A stretch of DNA of 64,000 nt. It comes from Ilyonectria destructans (taxonomy: Eukaryota > Ascomycota > Sordariomycetes > Hypocreales > Nectriaceae). The DNA lies in assembly GCA_020740775.1 (NCBI GenBank), contig JAHEWK010000010.1, positions 1,302,001-1,366,000 of the forward strand, read 5' to 3'. A program made the position numbers and the translations under genes. This document shows, piece by piece, positions 33,041 to 44,406 of this stretch. Below the pieces are notes generated by a model, which was not told the origin of the DNA, searched no databases, and worked only from the letters and a program-made list of their open reading frames with translations. Every line of letters begins with the position of its first letter. Positions within the stretch are counted from its first letter, which is position 1.

Positions 33041-35450
33041 ATGGCCAAGAGAACCTGGTCCGAGTCCAACGGAGGAGGCGGAGGCGGAGGTGGAGGTGGA
33101 GGTGGAGGTACAGCGACAACTTCTGTCCCGGATGTATCTGCAAATGGCATAACGGCCGTTGAAGCCACGCCCAACGGCGCAGCTGTATGTCTTGTCCTTC
33201 CGAGTAGACAACCTTTTTTGTCTCACATCCACACTCATGCCATGGACATAACACTGACACATCTAAAGCAACCCACACCTAACAGGAGTCGCCAGGCCCC
33301 TAATCGGCAAAGCATCAGCGGCGTGTTGCCCAATGACCTACCGCTGCCTCAGATCTCACGCAAGATCAAGGCCTGTGCTGCATGTCGCAAGCACAAGGTG
33401 AGATGAAATGCGCCAGACTTTACAGACGGAACCTCTGCTAACCCTTAGGTGTAGATTAAATGTTTGATGGATGAGACTGGCCCGCCATGTCGAAGGTGTT
33501 CTGAGCGCAACCTGGGATGTGTCTTAAGCAAGAGTTTACAGACCATTATTGATGAAAAGTCGCAGTAAGCGCCACATGATGGCTCTTGTATGAGCTACTG
33601 ACACTATGAACACATCATTGACTTTACTCTTAGATTTTCCGAATCCGTGGTACAGGACTTGGAGCAGATGCACAGCGCCCTCAAGCAAATCATGAACAAG
33701 GTCGGCCTCCCAGAACTTCCACCCTTGCAAAGCTCCGGCGGCCGAGAGTCGGAAGGCACACCTCCCAAGGACGATAATCCTGCGAGTGGCAGCGGTCTCC
33801 ATCCCCCATCACAACACGATCACGAAGCTCTTGGACCCTCCTGTGACAACTCTCCTAAAGCCACGCCCGAGGACGAAGGGCTCCCCTATGTCCCGATCCA
33901 CTCCCTCTACACCCTTACTAAACTTAGCGCCCTACGATCCCCCGAAAACCCAGAATCCCAACGAGGCCGTGCCATCGACGATTTCATCGCCCGCGGTTCG
34001 CTGCCCTTGGCTGATGCGGAAAGCTTGTTCGCCCTCTACCGAGATCGCCTGGACCGTTACATGTATGGCATCGGATGCCGATACATGACTCTCGACGAAT
34101 TACGGCGCAAGAGTCCTATCCTATCTGCGGCGACCCTCACGGTAGCCGCTCTTCACGATCCCAAGGCCGATGGCGTCTACGGAGTTTGCAGCGCCGAGTT
34201 CCGCCGCTTGATGGAAAAGTCCATGTTTGATAGACGGATTGATCGTGATTATCTCCGCGCTATGTGTGTGGCATCATACTGGCTGAGCGACCTTTCCTGG
34301 ATGCTGTCAGGGTATGCAATCCGGCGTGCGGCTGAATGCAACCTCCACAACAGTTACAGCCAAGCCATCAAGGGGCAAAACCAAGACGCCGCCGACTGCG
34401 CCCGTCTGTGGTACATCCTCTATATCTGCGACCAGCACCTGGCAACTCTATATGGCCGCCCTTCAATCGTGCAAGAAGACCCGTCGATCCAAGGATGGGA
34501 AAAGTTTCTTGAGTCTCCAGTCGCGACTGATGAGGACAAGCGTTTAACTGGCCAGGTGGCGTTGGTCAGTATCCTACGAAATATCCGGGATCTATTCGGA
34601 ACGGACAAGGGAGAGTCGATTCCTCGCGTATATCTTAACCACATTTTACAATTCCGCCGGCAACTTGATCAATGGTACGATCGGTGGCTGAAGGAACTAC
34701 CAGGTGAGTTAGTGTCTGGCAAGAAGAGATCCCTACGGGCAAAACCACTAACGGGACATAGAACAATGGCCACAAATCGGTTCTTTCCCCCGCAAAGGAA
34801 CAATTCTACACTACAACTTCGCACAAATTCACCTCTACTCACACATCTTCCGCGGTCTGTCCGGAGACGACCCTATCCCGCACTATTTCCTCGACTGCGC
34901 GAGCAAGGCGGTCGCCGCGGCGACCGCCATCATCGACCTCATCATCACGGATCCCGATGTCGCCGTTGGAATCGTAGGCATGCCTTCGTACATGCTCTCT
35001 ATGACGGCCTTTGCCTGCATGTTTCTCATTAAAGTTGCCATCAAGTATGGTGGTGACTTGATCGAGAGGCAGCATGTGCACGAGTTGACGACCAACCTTG
35101 TGCGACAGTTTCGATCTCTGTCTACTGGCAAGTGGCACCTAGCAAATCTCATGGCTAGTGGACTTGAGAGGATGACGGCGACGTTGAGCTCGACCGTGCA
35201 GGGACAAGTCCCTCTTCCAACTAATGGGACACTAATTGACCCCGGCATGACTGAAAACGTCGATGTCACGGGTCAACTTCTCCAAGGCGATCGGCAATTC
35301 ACCGATATGGACGGCGACCTCTTCTTCGACTATGATATGAGCTTTGGGCTCTCACCCGTGTTCCGGTTTGATCCAGGCATGTTTGCCATTGACGGATCAG
35401 GACAACCCATTCCTAGCTACCCAGAAGCCGATTATGGAATGCGGTCATGA
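33041..35450 (+). CDS. Zn2Cys6 binuclear-cluster transcription factor
   Basis: Five exons (33041-33184, 33269-33397, 33455-33564, 33634-34703, 34762-35450) encode 713 aa. The cluster spans the exon 2/3 junction: Cys84, 87, 94, 103, 106 and 113 in the pattern C-x2-C-x6-C-x8-C-x2-C-x6-C, with RKHKIKC and PPCRRC. A short linker (SKSLQTIIDEKSQ) and a coiled-coil-like helix (residues about 125-150) follow. The fungal-specific middle homology region includes MTLDELRRKSPIL, MCVASYWLSDLSWMLSGYA and LWYILYICDQHLATLYGRPS. The N-terminus has a 13-glycine run encoded by GGN repeats. Such proteins bind CGG-containing sites as dimers in the nucleus. Intron 1 is 84 nt and stop-free, so its retention would keep the frame and add 28 residues. 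Target genes are unknown; the neighbouring oxidoreductases at 36.3-38.9 kb are candidates only by position. Confidence 0.92.
33071..33109 (+). repeat. GGN microsatellite coding for polyglycine
   Basis: GGAGGAGGCGGAGGCGGAGG-type repeat, 13 consecutive glycine codons in exon 1 of the Zn2Cys6 gene. Likely length-variable between strains. Confidence 0.85.
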
Positions 35451-36296
35451 CGAAAGTATTTGGTCGATCGCGTGTTCGTTTAGGTTCGTCAAGGTTCGTC
35501 AAGGTTCGTCGAGGTGGTTGTTTTTGCATGTCTGGACGAAACGGGGTCCTGTAAGATAGGCAACTTGCGTGGGACGGAGTCTGATGTTGGGCTGGTTTGG
35601 GCGTGACATGAGTTTTTAGGATATCAAGTTCACAGGCGCGCAAAATGGACCTTTTTGACACTTCTATCTTCTGTTTGCGGAGGGAAAGCCGTCTGGTTCT
35701 ACCACCTGGCTTGACCGGCGTTTAGATGTGGTCGCCGCGGACAAGTCACCTAACGGATGGCCTGACGTCAACTTACGACGGGTTCAAGACGGACTCAAGC
35801 CATCGGACATGTTGCCCTACGTCTCGTCCCATCTTTATCCCTGTCCGACCCAAACTCTCGGGCAGGCTCTCGGCGTGGAACATGACGGCTTCCCGCAGGG
35901 ATTGTCCAAGACATGTTGACTCCAATCTTCAACGGCGGGGTTCCGAGACCCCAACACGAATCCAATGGCTTTCGCGTCCTGTCCGGGTTCTGGGAGCGAG
36001 TTGATGGTATCCACGTGGGAGATGGTCGTGAACACACCGGACTTCTCTCCGGTTCTACCCCTGCAGTTGCAGCTCTGCGGGGAACCCTACATCGGGCATC
36101 ATCATGACCTCAGCCTCATAACAGAGAGTGGATATCGGGCCTCTCCGGACGAGCTTCAGGTGGATACTCCGTACAACATCAGCAAGATAATCTTATCACT
36201 TGGATAAGATCAAGCTGGACGTCACACTAGGGCCCGAGTGTTTAACGTTGAACTAATCCCGAATCGTCTCACACGCCGCCAACCCTCACTTTCATC
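35451..36296. other. Intergenic before the DenD-like gene
   Basis: 850 bases without a supported gene. It carries the small GGTTCGTCAA repeat listed separately and presumably the DenD-like promoter. Confidence 0.6.
35473..35514. repeat. 10-bp GGTTCGTCAA tandem repeat
   Basis: Three to four consecutive copies (GGTTCGTCAA, with first and last variants) about 25 bases after the Zn2Cys6 stop codon, probably in its 3' UTR. Confidence 0.8.
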
Positions 36297-37274
36297 ATGA
36301 CAAGCGACAGCGACAAGCACATTCTCGTCACGGGAGCAGGTGGCTTCGTTGGCCAAGCCATCGTTGCCCCTCTTCTGGCGTCTTCGCCCTCTCTCCATCT
36401 TACTCTTACTGATGTGGTCGAGCCTCCCGTCCCTTCGAACGCAGGGAACGCGAGCATCCGTGTTACTTCCCTCGCGGCGGACTTGACATCCCCCGCAGCT
36501 GTCGCGGACCTGCTCGGTAGCCGCCGCTTCGATGCCATTTATATTCTCCACGGCCTCATGTCCGGCGGGTCGGAGGCGGACTTGGAACTTGGCCTGGCTG
36601 TGAATGTGGACTCGATCCGGAGTGTGTTGGATTACCTCCGCAAGAACCAGCCCGGCACGAAAGTCGTGTTTGCGAGCTCGTGTGCCGTGTATGGGCCTTG
36701 TGATGGAGAAGTCTCGGAGGCAGCGACGGTGCCACTGCCGCTGTCTTCCTACGGCGCGGAGAAGCTCATTATTGAGTTGCTTCTGAATGATTTCTCCCGA
36801 CGGGGGTTGCTGGATGGCCGCATTGTGCGGCTGCCGACTGTGGTTGTTCGGCCAGGCAAGCCGTCTGCCGCAGCGTCCAGCTTTGTGTCCGGCATCGTGA
36901 GGGAGTCTCTAAAGGGCATCTCGAACGCCCTCCCTGTAAGCCGCGACTTTGGACTTTGGATCTGCAGTCCGGCCACGGTGGTCAAGAACCTCGTCAAGGT
37001 CAAGGACATTCCCGCCGAGAAGTTTGGCGACTCGCGAATCGTCAACCTGCCCGGAATTACGGTGACGGTCCAAGACATCTTGGACGCTGTGGAGCAGGTT
37101 GGAGGGAAAGAAGCGGTTGGGTTTGTAAAGGAAGAGATAGATCCCCCGACTGAGAGACTGGTCAAGAGCTGGCCGCCGAGATTCGACGTCAGCAGAGCTT
37201 ACGGGCTGGGGCTTGAGCCGGATGGCGAGCTGATCGAGGCTGTCCGGGCGTTTCATGAGACGTTGAAGAAGTGA
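36297..37274 (+). CDS. NAD-dependent extended SDR, D-erythronate dehydrogenase-like
   Basis: Intronless, 325 aa. The Rossmann glycine motif GAGGFVG lies at residues 13-19 after HILVT, and an acidic residue closes strand 2 (TLTDVVE), favouring NAD over NADP. The active-site strand ends VFASSCAVYG, and the catalytic YxxxK is SSYGAEK (about 151-157). The segment LPTVVVRPGKPSAAASSF followed by GIVRE is typical of DenD-type dehydrogenases, which oxidise the C2 hydroxyl of D-erythronate to 2-oxo-erythronate. The family also contains uncharacterised fungal epimerase/dehydratase-like proteins, so the substrate is inferred. It is convergent with the FMN hydroxyacid oxidase, 179 bases apart. Length fits the family and nothing is damaged. 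Confidence 0.85.
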   Translation: MTSDSDKHILVTGAGGFVGQAIVAPLLASSPSLHLTLTDVVEPPVPSNAGNASIRVTSLAADLTSPAAVADLLGSRRFDAIYILHGLMSGGSEADLELGLAVNVDSIRSVLDYLRKNQPGTKVVFASSCAVYGPCDGEVSEAATVPLPLSSYGAEKLIIELLLNDFSRRGLLDGRIVRLPTVVVRPGKPSAAASSFVSGIVRESLKGISNALPVSRDFGLWICSPATVVKNLVKVKDIPAEKFGDSRIVNLPGITVTVQDILDAVEQVGGKEAVGFVKEEIDPPTERLVKSWPPRFDVSRAYGLGLEPDGELIEAVRAFHETLKK

Positions 37275-37453
37275 CGAAGCACTTTGTAACGCACTTCACG
37301 TTTGAGCAAATGTTACGATGGTTTATGAAATCATGGAATGGGTAGTTTGTTGAATGTCCGGTCTTTTCCGTCATTAAGATGCATTATGCATCAATATTCT
37401 CTAAATCTCTAACGTTGTCTATGCTCGCTTTTATGTCTCACACTCATTAGTCT

Positions 37454-38897
37454 TTACAGCTTCGAAGTCCGCACCTTTGCCACAGGAGACGATCCAGCGT
37501 CTCCAGATGGCACCATGTGATCCACATCCAGCGTATTCACCAACGCCGGTGTCGCCTGGTCCAAACTCGTGATACCAGCGAGTCTCATCGAGGTCTCAAG
37601 TTCATCCTTGAGCACTGGGGGTTTGGTTAGTGAAGACCATGGATTATGTGGTGCGAAGGGACTCACGTTGTGAAAGGTGCTCGACGCCCTTTTGGCCGTA
37701 CACGAGCGAGTACAGGAATGGCCGCGCAATGCCGACAGCTGTGGCGCCCAGGGCGATGGCCTTGAGGATATCTGAGCCTCGCTCGAAGCCACCGTCGATG
37801 AAGACTTGGAGGTGCTTGAAGGCATCCGGGAATAGCTTCCGGACCTCGAGAAGGACTAAAATTGATGCCGGAGAGCTGTGGAGTTTGTTAGCAATTTACT
37901 CCAATGAGTTTGAGGATGAGATTTGGCTCACCCATCGAGAGACCTGCCGCCGTGGTTGCTCAACACGACGCCGTCCACACTATGGTCTACAGCCAACCGC
38001 ACATCCTCAACTGTCTGCACACCCTTCAGGACAATGGGCACAGAGCTCGCCTCGCGAATCCAGCGCAAGTCATCCCACTCCAGCGCCTTGTCGATGTACT
38101 GCCCCATCAGGCGACCCAGCCCGTTGCCCTTGTTGTCCTTGGTGCTGTCGCCGCCGCTCATCTCGGAGCGGATAGTCGTGGTCTGCGGAGTTCGCTCGTC
38201 GGCCTCGCGCTTGCCGGGGACCGGGGCGTCGACAGTGACAAATACGGCTTTGATGCCGAGGGAGTGGGCCTTGCGTAGGAGCTCGACGGTCTTGGCGCGG
38301 TTGGAGTTGACGTAGAGTTGGAGGAAGAAGGGGTAGTTGGGCGGGGCGGCGCCGATGATGGTGGGGAGGGAGTAGGATGCGTTGCTGGAGATCTGAGATG
38401 TGTTAGTGCCATCTTTACTTCAGGGTTGTATCTTACTGACAATCTCAAAGATGCCCTCGTTTGCCACGGCGCGACTCCAGCCAAGCTCTCCATCAGGATG
38501 CGCCAGCGTGGCCATGGCCGCCGGACACATGAAGAAGGGCGCCTTGCTCTTCAATCCCAAGATATTCCGCTCGATAGAGACGTCGGTGACATTGCGCAGG
38601 ATTCTCGGCCGGAGCATCACTCTGCGGATGATTTCCCGGTTGCGGTTGAGGGTGACCAGGTCGGTGGCGGCGGACGAGTAAAAGGCCCAGGCCTTGGGGG
38701 TCAGGGCCTTTTGCGCCGCGAGGGCAAAGTCGTTTGCGGAGAGGATTTGATTTAGGGGAGGGATGTCTTTGGGGAGTTGAACGTCTGTGAAGGATGGCAT
38801 GTTAGTGGGCATGATTTCTGGTGTTGGTGTGGAGGAACGAACCTCTTGGGGGAGGAATGTTGGGAGTCTCCGACTCCATTGCTGAGAGGTCACTCAT
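37454..38897 (-). CDS. FMN-dependent 2-hydroxyacid dehydrogenase/oxidase
   Basis: Five exons on the minus strand (38843-38897, 38441-38784, 37932-38392, 37667-37875, 37454-37614) encode 409 aa. Exon 1 encodes MSDLSAMESETPNIPPPR. The (beta/alpha)8 FMN domain shows the family order: AWAFYSSAATDL, RPRILRNVTDVS, APFFMCPAAMATLAHPDGE, PFFLQLYVN, DDLRWIREASSVPIVLKGV, and the active-site SNHGGR containing the catalytic His and Arg. It ends with VFIDGGFERGSDILKAIALGA. It lacks the cytochrome b5 domain of flavocytochrome b2. Relatives oxidise glycolate, L-lactate or other 2-hydroxyacids to 2-oxoacids, with O2 or another acceptor. The exon 2 donor was taken as GTCAGT rather than the nearby GTAAGA because only the former keeps frame (FEI-ISSNASY). 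No peroxisomal C-terminal SKL: it ends RTSKL, which does contain a PTS1-like SKL tripeptide, suggesting peroxisomal import. Confidence 0.93.
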
Positions 38898-40136
38898 GAT
38901 GGCGGATTTGTGTAAGATGAGAAGAGTAATTGATGATGGAAGAACATCAATATTGGGATTGAACGAGCTATATGAATGTCCTACCTTTCTTCAATTGCTG
39001 TAAATATCCCAGCTGCTGGTCTCCCATCACCGGCATCGGCGGTTCGTGTAAGTAGCTTGAGCTCCACAGCCCACTTCTCCAACTGCACCCATGTCGTGCT
39101 ACCAAAGAATTGCTGCCGATTCGGGGTAATTAGCTCTGGCCGGAGCAGCGCCGGACTTCTCTCCGGTGGCGAGCGTCGACGCCGACCGCCATTCTCCCCG
39201 AGGTTTAGTCCACTTCCAGTGGACTTCTCATTCTCTCAGCTGGAAGGGAAACTTTCCATCACGGGAAATCTCATTCCGAAGTGAGAGCGCCGTTCTCATG
39301 TGGCGAAATGACTGACGACAATGGGAACTGTCGGCGTGGTGGGTTTAATTTAATTTAATTTGGTCTTGGTCTTCGCACACAAGTACGCAGCACAGATCCT
39401 TTCACCCAAGCCTGGGCCAATGGTGTATTTTAATTATTAAATCTAACATAATAAATAAATAAAATATTTTAGGATGAATCAATACTAATAATAAGTTTAT
39501 CAAATACCGTCACCTAAACTACTGTATTATGTGCATCGATGAGTATTTTAGGATCGGGGCATTTACTGATGCGTGCGGGCTTGTCGCGACTGCTGAACCA
39601 GAACAAGTCGGGAAGGGACACTATAAGCACCAATCATATTGTTGATCCTATTGTTGGTGGTTTCTTTTTACTGTTGAGCTTCTAGTCCCCCCTCTGGGTA
39701 TGTGTGTACTAGGGCACCCTAACCTCTTAATACAATGGTCATAAACCTTTATCTTAGGGGGCCAGTCCCTACCCTCAATCCATAACCTAAAAAAGAAACC
39801 AATTGCTCAAGATCTGTCAAGGTCCTTGGCTGTAGTGTGCCATGGTTTTGACAAAGTCTGGTCCAAAAATGGCCAGGCAAGCAGCGGTTGACTCATCTTT
39901 GCATGAAGGCAGACGATAGCTTAGCCCTCAAGACTATCAAGGTAACGATGACTCTTTTAAATTTCTGGGCTTGTTTGTAGCTGACTACCGGACCCCGTTA
40001 TTCCTGCTTTTTATCATCTCCTACAAATACTCATATGGGCCTCCACATCCAACCCGGTTCTCCAACTATTTTCCTTCCAACGCATGATATCAGACCAGCA
40101 CCGGACCAAACATCAACCTCTAATATCACGATTGAA
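38898..40136. other. Intergenic, A/T-rich, no supported gene
   Basis: 1.2 kb. From about 39340 to 39560 it is very A/T-rich with TTTAA and AATAAATA runs, possibly RIP-affected relic DNA. An imperfect GGTTTCTTTTT inverted pair (39659/39791) is noted but not called an element. Confidence 0.5.
39344..39361. repeat. TTTAA pentanucleotide microsatellite
   Basis: Three to four consecutive TTTAA units at the start of an A/T-rich patch. Confidence 0.75.
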
Positions 40137-41070
40137 ATGGCGTTATCAACATTTCATCATTTTACAAGCCTACCGTACGAACTTCGGCTCAACATCTGGG
40201 AGTTTGCGGTTCGGCCGAGACACAACGACGGGGGTTTACACCAATTTGCTGTCCTTGATCATGAAGACATGAGAGGCCCCACGCAAGATTTGACAATATT
40301 GACACACCAATCCTCCTTTAAGTTAAATGCTTATATAATCGCCGTGAAAAGACTGAGCGGCGCTTATGCTAGTGGCAATCGGTCCGCCTCCCTATGGGAT
40401 GCTGGTCTCTGGACATCATGCAAGAGTCAAGTGAGGTGATAACAAAGTACTCTAAACAAAAGACTCGCCAGACACTCCGTCAACAATGATGGCAGTAAAG
40501 AATGGCCAACCCCTGGACGTTATGGCCCACCCGTCCCGAGACCTATTCTGCTTCACCTTAAGACGCCCGAGTTCAGAGATTCAGTCGTCGAGTCTTTTTC
40601 ACTACCCTCCCTTCTCTTCTCTAAATGGAGGCTCTACTTCTATCCAAAACATCGCCATGGAATTTGACCCAAGCTGGAATATCGACCCCCCAGAGGATAT
40701 ACATGAGCTACTTGACGAGTTTACTACTCATGGGTGTGTTGCCCGAGCTGTAAATGCACGCGCCAAGGAGTATGTGGAGTTCACAATATGGCTGATCGAT
40801 CGAGGTGCCACTCGATCACCTGATAAAGACCGAGAATTTCCGCCTCATGTATTTTACGATTGTGAGCGGGAATACGTTGAAACAGAGCGAAACGAAATAT
40901 TGCACGACACTGAAGAGGGGTACAGGAAGACTGCCTGGTGGTTTATCGAGAGACTCACTCGCCTTGGCACTCCATATTATGCGGAGATGCGAGACCCGCT
41001 CGCAACGTACTGGAACTGTTTTTACGCGGATTCCTGTCTTGGAGTTTTGACATATAAGCGGTCCAAGTAG
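40137..41070 (+). pseudogene. 2EXR-domain protein, probably frameshifted
   Basis: The first frame (from ATG 40137) begins STFHHFTSLPYELRLNIWEF, the diagnostic 2EXR start (F-x2-LPxELRxxIWE), continues to LWTSCKSQ and stops at 40437-40439. The second half (about 40456-41070) continues in another frame with MMAVKNGQPLDVMAHPSRDL and a plausible 2EXR C-terminal part including YRKTAWWFIERL. A single missing base after LWTSCK would give KESSEVI, matching the conserved C-[KR]-E-S-R-x-x-[IV] block, but a second shift is then needed to reach the downstream frame. The only in-frame intron I can construct (40426-40471, GTCAAG donor, 46 nt) has a poor donor and removes the conserved block. Function of 2EXR proteins is unknown; they are abundant and fast-evolving in ascomycetes. 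Confidence 0.6.
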
Positions 41071-42180
41071 AAATAATATTATATATTCATTTGCCTACTT
41101 CACAGTCCGACAGTGAAAAACATGGCCATGGAGGGAGCATTGAGTCGGAGATAAGTGCCCAGCTGCCCCCCAGTGTCCGAAAGATCAACAATCGCACCAG
41201 CTGTCCTTCTAAACTCCTGTATGGAGTGTCCAGTGGCCTTGGCAATATCCGAATGTCATGGAACGTGTAAAGTCACAGCGCCCGACCAAATCACAATCGC
41301 CTCCTGTTCAATCTTCAATGACACTTGCCGAAGGTTTCAGCCAACTTCCATCACCGAGCTTTCAATAATACTCACGAGTTCCCCGCGCTCCCCATCGAAT
41401 AAACAAGGGTGAAACTAACAGGCAGCGATGATACGGGCATTGCGGGAGGGTCAACGCTGTCTCGCTCTGAAAGTCGTGGCATTTAACAGGCAGCATAGCC
41501 TGGCCCCGCCATTTGAGTCCTCACTGCGAGCCATTTAAAAGAATTGGCCGAGCTCTACTCAAGTCATACAAACTCTAGAATTACCCACTTCATACATAGT
41601 ACTAATTGTCCTCCCTTAAAATCGCACAAGGAAATGACCAATGGTGACACTTGTGGCTGCTTCATCTCTAAAGCGAGGCGCAAGCGAGCGGTATTACCGC
41701 CAGCCGTTAGGTGTGGAGCGCTGAAGTGGCGATGTGTAGCCTAATTGTACCCCTGCCTCTGAAGGATCGAGAATCTCACCCACTGAAGCACACTAAAAGC
41801 CCGTCAGCCACTCTAATTCTGGCATTTTTACTTACTAATGAAGCGCAGCGGGTATTATTAGAGTTGCAATCAACTCTAATAATACGCATCCATTTTGCAG
41901 GTTGATCTGGCGACAACTGCTGGGGCAAAGGTACGAGACGGAAGAAGCCTTTTGGCGAGTGTCCATGGAGTCGTAAGGACATACGGATAGAACACCAACT
42001 TTATTTTCATTATTCTAGTCACAATCTTGATCCTGTGGTGAAGCTTGTGTCGCTTCCTCGTTTCGGGCACCGCCACCGCTGGGACCAGGATGTCGCATCT
42101 CGCTAGCAACTGCAACCCTCCACTCCGTACTCCGTAGGACGGTAGGACAAGAAGGATTGGCGGCTGTGCGTCAGCAAGAG
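41071..42180. other. Intergenic, no supported gene
   Basis: 1.1 kb with short frames on both strands. It contains the perfect hairpin at 41852-41885, listed separately. It probably includes the promoter of the DUF3176 gene. Confidence 0.5.
41852..41885. repeat. Perfect 15-bp inverted repeat with 4-nt loop
   Basis: GTATTATTAGAGTTG, loop CAAT, then CAACTCTAATAATAC. The arms match at all 15 positions and neither arm extends. It lies in intergenic DNA about 300 bases before the DUF3176 gene and is not next to a 3' end that it would obviously terminate. Confidence 0.9.
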
Positions 42181-44406
42181 ATGGTCACGTTTATTGGCAT
42201 CATCCGGCCCCCTTCAGGTTTCAAGTGTCGGCCGCTGCTGGGTTTCTGCTGCGTTTTCAACTTCTTCATCTCTGCCCAAAAACCTGTCGAAATGTTCAAG
42301 ACGGCGCTCAGGATCAAATGGGCGGCTTGGGGCCTGGAATACTGGGCCATTTTGGGCTCCGTGGCGTCCTTTGTCGCCATGGTAGTCTTGCTACGCATCT
42401 TCGACGGCAAGGTGGTTTTCACCTGGAACAGCGTCACGCTCAACACCATCGTTTCGATCCTCTCTTTGACCATCAAGGCAACCCTCGCGTACGTCCTGGC
42501 CGAGTGCATGGCCCAATGGAAGTGGATATTGTTTGCGCGAGAGGCGCGGTCGCTCATGGACTTTGAGCGCATCGACGCCGCGACTCGTGGTCCGCTCGGT
42601 AGCTTGAGGGTCCTCATCCGGACGAGGGGCGCGTAAGTCGAGCTATCCCGGTCTCGAAGCTCGTGTGCTAAGTGTAATAGCCCATGTCTTCAGTTTGGTG
42701 CAGTTTTGACATTGCTTGCGATCGGCCTCGACCCGCTTGCGCAGCAACTGGTACAGCTTCGACAGAGCGTCGTGTTCGAGCGACACGGCTACGACGACCC
42801 TAACAACGTCGCCCTCATCTCTCGAGCGCCATCGTACTCCATGGGCAAGACGACAGTGACCGAAGAGCAACTTTTGGACTCATCGTACTCCAACTGGTCC
42901 ATCGAGACCGAGATACCGCTGTCCATGCAATCCGCAATATTTACAGGGCTGTCTCGATCCCTCTGGGAAGTCGAACAAGAACCCTTGGTGCAATGCCCTA
43001 CAGGTAACTGCACCTGGGATCAGTTCAATACTCTTGGAGTGTGTCACAAATGCAACAACATCACCTCCGACCTAAAGCGTATGGATGGTTTTGGAGGTGT
43101 TCTTGTCGCCCTCACCGGCTCCCACACTACAGCTACTATTCCAAGCACTGCCTTCTATTTGCCCAATGGGCACTTTATCGCCAACATTGATGGATGCCCC
43201 CCATACGATGGCGCAAATGCAAAATGCGATGGCAGACAGCCCCTCGGTATATACTATGATGAGGGGTACGCTGTCACATCGTTTGGCACTGGAAACCCAA
43301 ATAAGACAAACTCCATGAAGGATATTGATACATTGATTTGGTCGATGAGTGTCATCTATCCTGAGGTGGAATTGCTCAATGTTTCCACTTCATACGTCAC
43401 CAGCGATGAGAGAGAATCCATCAAATGGCCTCAAGTCCCGATGCGGGCCATGGAATGCGCCATTCACTACTGCGTCAAGACGGCAGACTCCTCCGTCAAC
43501 GGAAACCAGCTTATTGAAGAGATATCGGAGGCTACTGACTTTATTCGAGACCCCGACTCATGGGAGCGTAGCCCCGAACCTGACCACAACCTACCAGAAA
43601 ATAAACCACCGGACGACGAGGTCGACAGCTTGGAATTTGACAGTAGGTATTCGGTAGCCAGCTACTCAAGCCTCGTTTTGAAGTCGCCGGATAATAATAC
43701 CGCTCCATGGTATCGAGTGGATCAAGTTTCAGTCAAATCGCTCAGCGCACATTTCCAAAGCCTCTTCAAGACAAATTTCCAACGACCTACTGGATTAAAC
43801 AACACCGATGCCTCTCAAATAAGGAAAGAATTGGAGAAGAAGCTCGGCAAAGGAGCTGTTGGCTTCAACGGCGTGTCTCTCGGGCCCGACTCCTTGGATT
43901 TATCTATGAAAGCCACTCCGCCGGCACTCAACGGTGTCTGGGCATGGAAAAGGACAAACATGACCAGGGCCTTCAATACGCTCGCGATCAGCATGACCAA
44001 CGAGATGCGAAGAAATTACGAACCCGGGGCGGAATCCAACTCGGGACAGGACACAGATCGCTTCCAGGACGGAACGATGACTCAATTTGGCAACGTGGGC
44101 TCGTTAACGGTGGTCTATGATATAAAATGGGCATGGATTGCGCTGCATGGGGTGATGCTGCTCTCGGTCATCGTCTTCCTCTGCATGACGCTGATCAGCT
44201 CTGGATCGGCAGCGGATGTGCCGCTGTGGAAAAGCAGCTCATTGGCAACTATGCGCCGAGGGTACGAGGCCGGTGATGTGTTAGACGGCGCGGAAACTGT
44301 GGACGACATGGAAAACACGGCGAGGAAGGCCTACATCAAGGTCCCACGAAGAGACGTTGATGAGGGTGCACCATTCAGGAGATCAAGTAATGATGCAGCG
44401 AGCTGA
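42181..44406 (+). CDS. DUF3176 multi-pass membrane protein
   Basis: Two exons (42181-42632 and 42681-44406) give 725 aa with a 48-nt intron (GTAAGT donor, TAATAG acceptor). The join restores RTRGAPCLQFGAVLTLLAIG, a conserved DUF3176 block. Hallmarks: TM1 (WAILGSVASFVAMVVLLRIF), FTWNSVTLNTIVSILS, AECMAQWKWILFA, LMDFERIDAATRGPLGSL, and a second TM running into GLDPLAQQLVQ. A large extracellular-type region with cysteine pairs (CPTGNCTWDQF, CHKCNNIT) follows, then a C-terminal TM (WIALHGVMLLSVIVFLCMTL). This topology is standard for the family, whose function is unknown. The N-terminal 35 residues from ATG 42181 look atypical; ATG 42292 is an alternative start, or an upstream exon may be missing. 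Confidence 0.88.

Noticed and set aside
39659..39801. Inverted GGTTTCTTTTT pair 145 bases apart, a possible small foldback element
   Set aside because: Only 11-12 matching bases in an A/T-rich tract, no clear target duplication and no further symmetry; could be chance.
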